The notes under the pieces: model-generated
The model's database searches: none
What the model was told of the DNA's origin: nothing
What the model saw: the letters and a program-made list of their open reading frames with translations, nothing else
NCBI GenBank assembly: GCA_001275005.1
Contig: JWZX01000600.1
Coordinates: forward strand, 1 to 13,348
Source of the DNA: Chrysochromulina tobinii
Lineage: Eukaryota; Haptophyta; Prymnesiales; Chrysochromulinaceae
Direction of reading: 5' to 3'
DNA length: 13,348 nt
Shown: positions 1-5,604 of the stretch, piece by piece
How positions within the stretch are numbered: the stretch's first letter is position 1
How the letters are laid out: every line of letters starts with the position of its first letter
Position numbers and translations under genes: made by a program

Positions 1-2223
1 GCTGGACGACGACTTTGGCGTGCTCTTCGTCGCGCTGTCCTATCGGTGGCTCACGAAGGAGCACCCCGACGACGTCCACCTCGGCATCGTGGCGCCGGTC
101 GCCGAGCTCTGCCTCAACCTGAGGGGGGCACCTCTTGGGGCGGCGGCAGCAGCCGCAGCCGCGCTGCTGAGGCCGAGGACGAGACGGCACAGGAGCTGCG
201 CCGGCACAAGAGCGCCATCGAGGAGGCCTTTGCCGAGCTCCTCTGCCCCATCACTTTCTCGCTGCCCTTCGACCCGGTCATCGCCGAGGACGGAAAGGTG
301 TACGAGCGATCGGCCATCGAGGAGTGGCTCAAGCAGCAGGGCAAGAGCCCGTTGACGAACTTGCCGATGGGCACGAAGCTGCTGCCGGCAATGCACGTCA
401 AGAATATGATCCGTGTGATGGTCGCCTCGGGCACTCTCACAGGTGACAAGGCGGACGAGTGGGAGCTGAGGCGAAAGGAGGAGGAACAGGCCGCGGCAGA
501 GAAGGTTGCGGCCGAGAAGGCAGCGGCGGCGGCGGCTGAGAAGGCGGCGGCCTTGAGGGGGGCTGCTGATAGAGGAGACGACCATCAGCTTCGCAACCTG
601 CTAAAGGCGGGGGCGGCAGTTGACGCAGCCGACGACGATGGCTGGACAGCCTTGATGCTCGCTGCCCAAAACGGCCACGAGCCCTGCCTTCTCGTCCTAC
701 TCGAGGCAGGCGCCGTCGTGAGCGCTCAGGACAACGCCGGATGGACCGCCTTGATGTTCGCTGCCCAAAGTGGCCACGAGCAGGTTGCTCATGTCTTCCT
801 CAAGGCGGGGGCGGCCGTTGACGAAACCGAGGAAGACGGTTGGACGGCGCTCATGTTTGCTGCCCAAAATGGCCACGAGCGGTGTGCTCTCGTCCTGCTC
901 GAGGCGAAGGCGGACCCAAATAAGGCAGCGTCCGACGGCGTGACCGCCTTGATGTTCGCTGCCCAAAATGGCCACGAGCAGGTTGCTCTCGTCCTGCTCA
1001 AGGCGGGGGCAGCCGTTGACGAAACCAAGGAAGACGGTTGCACGGCGCTCATGTTTGCTGCCCTAGATGGCCACGAGCAGGTTGCTCTCGTCCTGCTGGA
1101 GGCGGGCGCCGTCGTGAGCGCTCAGAACAACGCCGGCGTGACCGCCTTGATGGCAGCAGCCCGAAATGGCCACGAGCAGGTTGCTCTCGTCCTGCTCGAG
1201 GCAAAGGCGGACCCAAATAAGGCAAGGTCCGACGGCGTGACCGCCTTGATGCGGGCTGCGTCAAATGGCCACGAGCAGGTCGCTCTCGTCCTGCTCAAGG
1301 CGGGCGCCGTCGTGAACGCTCAGGACAACGCCGGCGTCACCGCCTTGATGATCGCTGCCGAAAATGGGAACGAGCAGGTTGCTCTCGTCCTGCTCGAGTC
1401 GGGCGCCGCCGTGAACGCTCATTCCAACAACGGCGTGACCGCCTTGATGTGGGCTGCCCAAGATGGCCACGAGCAGGTTGCTCACGTCCTGCTCGAGGCA
1501 GGCGCCGCCGTGAACGCTCAGAAAAATGACGGCAGGACCGCCTTGATGAGCGCTGCCTTAAAAGGCCACGAGCAGGTTGCTCTCGTCCTGCTCAAGGCGG
1601 GGGCAGCCATTGACCAAACCGAGGAAGACGGTTGGACGGCGCTCATGTTTGCTGCCCAAAATGGCCACGAGCAGGTTGCTCTCGTCCTGCTCGAGGCGGG
1701 CGCCGCCGTGAACTCTCAGAACAACGCCGGCATGACCGCCTTGATTAGGGCTGCCCAAAGTGGCCACGAGCAGGTTGCTCTCGTCCTGCTCGAGGCAAAG
1801 GCGGACCCAAATAAGGCAAGGTCCGACGGCGTGACCGCCTTGATGCTCGCTGCCAAAAATGGCCACGAGCAGGTTGCTCTCGAACTGCTCAAGGCGGGTG
1901 CCTCGCTCAAGGTGGTGAGCATCAACAACTTTACGATGCTCATGGCGGCCAGCATCGGTGGCCTGACAACGTTGCTTGAGCGTGTGCTCCCGCAATCGGA
2001 CATCGACGCTGCCGTCGTCGCCTCGCCGGGCGCCTCGCATGCTACAGAGGCAGGCTACACTGCGCTCATCTATGCGGCAAAGGCGGGCCAGCAGCACTGC
2101 GTCCACATGTTGCTCAGCGCCGGCGCGCGCAAGGAAGTGCAGACTGCCACGGGCAAGACCGCGCTTTCACTCGCTCGTGATAGTGGCCACACAGTGATCT
2201 GTGACTTGCTCGGCACCCTGTGA
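1..2223 (+). CDS. U-box and ankyrin-repeat protein, putative E3 ubiquitin ligase, 5' partial
   Basis: The frame is open from the window edge to TGA at 2221-2223. It has no ATG before the U-box (GTG at 46 is the earliest alternative), so the gene starts outside the window. A U-box lies at about 226-408: LLCPIT, then DPVIAEDGKVYER, then SPLTNLPM, the pattern of the metal-free RING-like fold that binds E2 enzymes. A charged Lys/Glu/Ala helix follows (about 460-555), then ankyrin repeats: one degenerate, 13 regular 33-residue units (631-1917) and two or three diverged units to the C terminus. U-box proteins with protein-binding repeats are normally E3 ligases, so the array would bind the substrate or ligand (inference). 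Positions 2-120 in another frame encode an ALSYRW-type segment that reads like the true upstream part; joining it needs a frame change near the G6 run at 123-128. No intron is evident after the U-box. Family assignment is firm; substrate is unknown. Confidence 0.85.
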   Translation, partial: AGRRLWRALRRAVLSVAHEGAPRRRPPRHRGAGRRALPQPEGGTSWGGGSSRSRAAEAEDETAQELRRHKSAIEEAFAELLCPITFSLPFDPVIAEDGKVYERSAIEEWLKQQGKSPLTNLPMGTKLLPAMHVKNMIRVMVASGTLTGDKADEWELRRKEEEQAAAEKVAAEKAAAAAAEKAAALRGAADRGDDHQLRNLLKAGAAVDAADDDGWTALMLAAQNGHEPCLLVLLEAGAVVSAQDNAGWTALMFAAQSGHEQVAHVFLKAGAAVDETEEDGWTALMFAAQNGHERCALVLLEAKADPNKAASDGVTALMFAAQNGHEQVALVLLKAGAAVDETKEDGCTALMFAALDGHEQVALVLLEAGAVVSAQNNAGVTALMAAARNGHEQVALVLLEAKADPNKARSDGVTALMRAASNGHEQVALVLLKAGAVVNAQDNAGVTALMIAAENGNEQVALVLLESGAAVNAHSNNGVTALMWAAQDGHEQVAHVLLEAGAAVNAQKNDGRTALMSAALKGHEQVALVLLKAGAAIDQTEEDGWTALMFAAQNGHEQVALVLLEAGAAVNSQNNAGMTALIRAAQSGHEQVALVLLEAKADPNKARSDGVTALMLAAKNGHEQVALELLKAGASLKVVSINNFTMLMAASIGGLTTLLERVLPQSDIDAAVVASPGASHATEAGYTALIYAAKAGQQHCVHMLLSAGARKEVQTATGKTALSLARDSGHTVICDLLGTL
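631..1917 (+). repeat. 13 tandem 99-bp ankyrin units
   Basis: Thirteen uninterrupted 99-bp units in perfect 33-codon register encode the framework xxxGxTALMxAAxxGHEQVA followed by LVLLxA and a variable end. The GHEQVA and LVLL segments are almost invariant also at DNA level (for example gccacgagcaggttgctc recurs in most units). Variation is concentrated at unit positions 1-3, 5, 10, 13, 14, 25 and 29-33. Unit ends fall into a few classes (VVSAQ/VVNAQ, AVDET/AIDQT, ADPNKA), which points to duplication of multi-unit blocks and sequence homogenisation between units. Confidence 0.95.
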
Positions 2224-2529
2224 CGTCACAATTCGGGGCACGGCGGCTCGTGGCTGGCTGTTATTGGTATCTACTGAGCGCGCGGAGCCGCTCTAAGTAC
2301 CGGTACAGTGACTAGTGTCTGTCCATCGAGACTGAGGCAGTGGACTCCACGCTGTGAAATTGTGTAACCGCGGACGACCGGACGCAGCCTCGTGGTCTCG
2401 TGCCACTCGGTGCGGTGGGACGCCCGCGGCGGCGCGCGGCAACCTCTAGCAGCACCCGCCCGACCGGCGGCGGCGCGTGTAACGTGTTCGCACGCACAGT
2501 TGCTCTGTGTGTCGATTTATCTTGTGCAA
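2224..2529. other. Convergent 3' intergenic region
   Basis: These 306 bases separate the ends of two convergent genes and must hold both 3' UTRs and polyadenylation signals. I see no AATAAA hexamer, no RNA gene and no coding potential; the right half is GC-rich with short CGGCGG runs. Confidence 0.6.
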
Positions 2530-5412
2530 TTAACGTCCCTCCACCGCCTCCACCATGACCTCCTCCTCGCTCGCGTCGGGCGGCCGCTGTTGCGTCGCCG
2601 CGCCGAGCGCGAGGATGCCCCCCGCGAGCACGACGAGGCCCGCATGCACCGGCCGCGCGCGCACGTAGACGGCGAGGCTCGCCGCGATGGCAGCGACGCC
2701 ATACACAGCGGCGCCCGACCGAAGCGCCGCCTTGAGCACTCCAAGAGCGCCCACGCGCACCGCCAGGTACACGAGCGAGAGCGCGGCCACGCCGCCTCGC
2801 CAGCCGGAGGTTAGCTGGCGGCGCAGGTGGGTGCGCAGAAGCACGCCGTACACGGTCGCCGAGCGAGTGAGACGGCGGCTGCGCAGCTTCAGGCTCTTGG
2901 GCGATCGCGGCCACTGCGCGCTCAGCCGCTGGCGAGCTTCCCCCACGATCTGTCTCGCCTCGCCTGCCGCCTCTCCCACCCGCTGGCGCGCCTCACCCGC
3001 CGCCTCTCCGACTCGCGCCGCTTGGCGGGCCGCCCCCGCCGCAAGCTCGCGCGCCGCTGCTGTGAGCGCCATGGGCTTGTTTGTCTCCTCGGCCCGAGTG
3101 GACGTTGTGGTGAGCGTTGTGGTGAGCGTTGTGGTGAGCGAGCCATCGCTGCCAGCGGAGAGCGGCTCGGCGAGCGTTGTGGTGAGAGTTGTGGCGTGCC
3201 CGCCCGCACGGCGCAGCCCTCGCAGCGGCATGAGCGCGGCCTGTCGCAGGCGTGAGGTGCATGTGCGCAGGAGCGGCGTGAGCGCCTTCGCGATCGCTTC
3301 GGTCGTCAGGTGACGCACCGCTCGAGCCTCGCCTCGGGGAGAGGCCAGGCGCAAGAGGAGCTCGGTGGAGTCGAGATCGTTGGCGATCCGACGAAGATGG
3401 ATCCCCTCGGGAGAGCCGAGCAGCTCCAGCACACTCTCCATCGGCGTGGCGGCGCCGCTACCCGCAAGCTTGGCAAGCTTGGAGGGGCCTGCGCTGCTCC
3501 CAACGTGCCCCATTCCCGTCGGCGGCCCCACGGCGTCACTCGCGCGCCCTGTGCCGCTGCCCACATGCGGGGCGGCGGCAGCTGCGCGCGCGGCCGTGGC
3601 TGCTGCCGCCGCCGCTGCTGCTGTGCTGCGCTCCGCCGCCGCTGCTGCTGCTCGTCGCTGCTCGTCGCTGCCGTCGCTGCTACTGCTGCCGTCGCTGCTG
3701 CTGCTGCCGTCGCTGCTGCTGCTGCTGCTGCCGTCGCTGCTGCTGCTCAGCGCGTCGCGCAAGAGGGTCATGATCTTCTCCCACTGCAGCTGGTTGTCGG
3801 CGGTGAGGATGGAGGAGCGCAGCTGGCGCGCCCCGTCCTCGGTCGAAGGGGAGAGTGCCCGGCGCAGCGCCCAAGGCAGGCTCACCTCGTAAATATTAAA
3901 GTTCGGGTCGACCTGTCCAGCGATGCCCTCGAGGGTGAGAAAGGTGCGGATCAAGAGGATGATGTACGGCGGCGAGTACATGCGCCAGAGCTTGCCCATG
4001 TCAAACAGGACAGTGGAGAGGGCGCCGAAGCGGCTCGTGCCTCCCGGGCACGCGCCCATCTTCGCTCGTAACTCGGAGGCCATCCGCTGCTGCGCATCGG
4101 GGCCGGCGGGACGGAAGGGCGCCTTGACATTCTCCCTCGCCTCGATCGGGGAGCCTACGAAGCCGCTCTTGATGAAGGCGATGACGAGCCCATCCCAGTC
4201 CTCGTTGAGGACGCACTGGATGCCGTACGCGAACGCCTCCATGATCTGCGGCTGCACGCGCGACATGAGCCCAAAGTCGAGGAAGACCAGCCGCCCGTCG
4301 TCGGCGAGCATCAAGTTACCTTCATGAGGGTCGGCGTGCACGATGCCGGTGAGCACGAGGCTCGCTGTCACCGCCTCGACGGCCATGTAGGTCATGCGAA
4401 GACCCTCCTCGCGGCTGAGCTTGTCGAGGTGCCGCCCGTACACCCACTCGCTCACGAGCACGCGGCTACCCTGAGTAGGGCTACCCTGAGTGTACTCGAG
4501 GAGAAAGTCGGGCACGTCGACGTATCCAAGGAAGGCCATCGACGACTTGAACTCCGCCGCATTGCGCGCTTCGTTACGGTAGTCGAGCTCCTCGAAGACT
4601 CCCTGGGCGCACGTGTCCAGGATCTCGTCCAGATCGCCGTTCCCCCAGCCGCTCGCCGCGATCATCTGCAGCCCCACGATGAGCACTGCGAAGTCGAGGG
4701 CCACTTGCCTCACCGCACCCGGCCGTTGCACCTTCACAGCGACCTCGCGCCCGTCGTGCGTCTGGCCGCGGTAGACCTGGCCCAGGGACGCGGAGGCGAT
4801 CGGCTGCTCCGAAAGGCGCGCGAACACGGGCGGCGCGTTCGGATCGGTCGTGCCGTCCACGAAGGTCGGCCCAGGCGCGATCGGACGCCCGCGCGCGCCG
4901 AGCTCCTCCCGCAGCACCTGCCACGCGCGCTCGTTGTCAAACGGCGCGTTCGACGTCTGCAGCGACTTGAGCGCCTCGCACACGTCCACGCCGACGATGT
5001 CCGGTCGCTGCGAGAGCGTCTGCCCGAGCTTGACCGCCACCGGGCCGAGCGCCGAGATTTCCTGTCGCAGCACATTGCCGCGTGTGCGCTCCGCGGCCGG
5101 CAGCGCCTCCTCGCGCAGCCACACGCGCTGCAGCTTCTTGTACACGCGCGCAAATTTGGCCGCGCGGCCCATTAGCGCCACCGGCCGCTTCATGAAGAAG
5201 CTGGTCAGCTGGCTGCGGTCGTAGCCTGCGCGCAGCACCTCGTAAGGGTCCTCAGCTGTGCTGCTGCCGCGGCTGCCGATGGCGAGCAGCGGCGACGAAG
5301 CACGCGCGGCGGTTCGCGTCGGCACGTGCACCAAGGCAGAGGCGGCTGATCCCAGTGGTGTCGCGGCCACCGCAGCCGCGTGCGGGACAATGCTCAATAA
5401 GATCGCCCACAT
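2530..5412 (-). CDS. ABC1/UbiB-family atypical kinase (ABC1K-like), probably plastid-targeted
   Basis: The frame encodes 960 residues from ATG at 5412-5410, the only ATG before the domain; the frame is open further upstream but has no other Met. The N terminus MWAILLSIVPHAAAVAA is a signal-peptide-like core followed by a Thr/Arg/Ser-rich stretch, as in bipartite plastid presequences. Kinase motifs are intact: KLGQ (K128), Ala-rich loop ASASLGQVY (206-214), VAVK (K227), EELDYRNEA (273-281), HADPHEGN (catalytic D361, N366) and DFG (379-381). The family's KxGQ and Ala-rich loop set it apart from ordinary protein kinases; members act in quinone and prenyl-lipid metabolism of mitochondria and plastids, and several plant ABC1Ks sit on plastoglobules. 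After the kinase (to about residue 550) there is an unusual 400-residue extension: Ser/Asp/Gly and Ala runs, Thr-Leu repeats, 11-residue amphipathic repeats and three hydrophobic segments near 870-942. No intron is visible. The gene shares a 192-bp divergent promoter region with the BTB gene. The exact subfamily and lipid target are not determined. Confidence 0.9.
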   Translation of the reverse strand: MWAILLSIVPHAAAVAATPLGSAASALVHVPTRTAARASSPLLAIGSRGSSTAEDPYEVLRAGYDRSQLTSFFMKRPVALMGRAAKFARVYKKLQRVWLREEALPAAERTRGNVLRQEISALGPVAVKLGQTLSQRPDIVGVDVCEALKSLQTSNAPFDNERAWQVLREELGARGRPIAPGPTFVDGTTDPNAPPVFARLSEQPIASASLGQVYRGQTHDGREVAVKVQRPGAVRQVALDFAVLIVGLQMIAASGWGNGDLDEILDTCAQGVFEELDYRNEARNAAEFKSSMAFLGYVDVPDFLLEYTQGSPTQGSRVLVSEWVYGRHLDKLSREEGLRMTYMAVEAVTASLVLTGIVHADPHEGNLMLADDGRLVFLDFGLMSRVQPQIMEAFAYGIQCVLNEDWDGLVIAFIKSGFVGSPIEARENVKAPFRPAGPDAQQRMASELRAKMGACPGGTSRFGALSTVLFDMGKLWRMYSPPYIILLIRTFLTLEGIAGQVDPNFNIYEVSLPWALRRALSPSTEDGARQLRSSILTADNQLQWEKIMTLLRDALSSSSDGSSSSSSDGSSSSDGSSSSDGSDEQRRAAAAAAERSTAAAAAAAATAARAAAAAPHVGSGTGRASDAVGPPTGMGHVGSSAGPSKLAKLAGSGAATPMESVLELLGSPEGIHLRRIANDLDSTELLLRLASPRGEARAVRHLTTEAIAKALTPLLRTCTSRLRQAALMPLRGLRRAGGHATTLTTTLAEPLSAGSDGSLTTTLTTTLTTTSTRAEETNKPMALTAAARELAAGAARQAARVGEAAGEARQRVGEAAGEARQIVGEARQRLSAQWPRSPKSLKLRSRRLTRSATVYGVLLRTHLRRQLTSGWRGGVAALSLVYLAVRVGALGVLKAALRSGAAVYGVAAIAASLAVYVRARPVHAGLVVLAGGILALGAATQQRPPDASEEEVMVEAVEGR
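2923..3012 (-). repeat. 11-residue amphipathic repeats in ABC1K tail
   Basis: The segment encodes VGEAAGEARQR, VGEAAGEARQI and a shorter VGEARQRL, preceded by a related Ala/Arg helix. An 11-residue period (33 bp) with alternating Arg/Glu and Ala/Val matches lipid-surface helices of the apolipoprotein, LEA and perilipin type. It directly precedes the hydrophobic C-terminal segments. Confidence 0.75.
3100..3192 (-). repeat. 12-bp tandem repeat encoding Thr-Thr-Thr-Leu
   Basis: The plus-strand unit gagcgttgtggt recurs in two clusters (about 3100-3140 and 3165-3192) split by a unique Ser/Gly segment. It encodes TTTL repeats in the ABC1K C-terminal extension. This is minisatellite-type expansion inside an exon. 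Confidence 0.85.
3571..3747 (-). repeat. Coding microsatellite: Ser/Asp/Gly and poly-Ala tracts
   Basis: GCTGCTGCCGTCG-type trinucleotide repeats on the plus strand encode, on the minus strand, runs of Ser broken by SDG (about 3667-3747), then Ala-rich tracts (about 3571-3654). They join the kinase domain to the C-terminal extension, so probably form a flexible linker. Being trinucleotide-based, length changes would keep the frame. Confidence 0.85.
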
Positions 5413-5604
5413 GACGACCAGCGGCGAGACGCCGGAATTACGGGAGTTTATGTGCGGAATCTGGCGGATTGACGAAGCAGATTTGCGAGGAGCGTCACAA
5501 TCGCCTAACCCACACCTGGACGCTGAGCATCGTTTCACAGCCAATGTTTATGATTCGTTACCAGGTTTCACACTCCTTCACGATGCGCGCCCGACTTTCT
5601 GACT
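5413..5604. promoter_or_regulatory. Divergent promoter region, ABC1K and BTB genes
   Basis: These 192 bases lie between two divergent start codons, so should hold both promoters and 5' UTRs. They are visibly less GC-rich than the flanking genes. No clear TATA box or named motif can be assigned. Confidence 0.5.

Noticed and set aside
46-48. Start of the U-box protein at position 46
   Set aside because: The codon is GTG and lies inside the ALSYRW frame's region; there is no ATG before the U-box, so the gene is treated as open to the window edge.
3310-4071. Plus-strand open frames over the ABC1K gene
   Set aside because: They are shadows of the GCT-type repeat and of the kinase coding strand.
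5413-5544. N-terminal extension of the ABC1K frame up to 5544
   Set aside because: It has no ATG (only TTG) and would place the signal-peptide-like segment 44 residues inside the protein.
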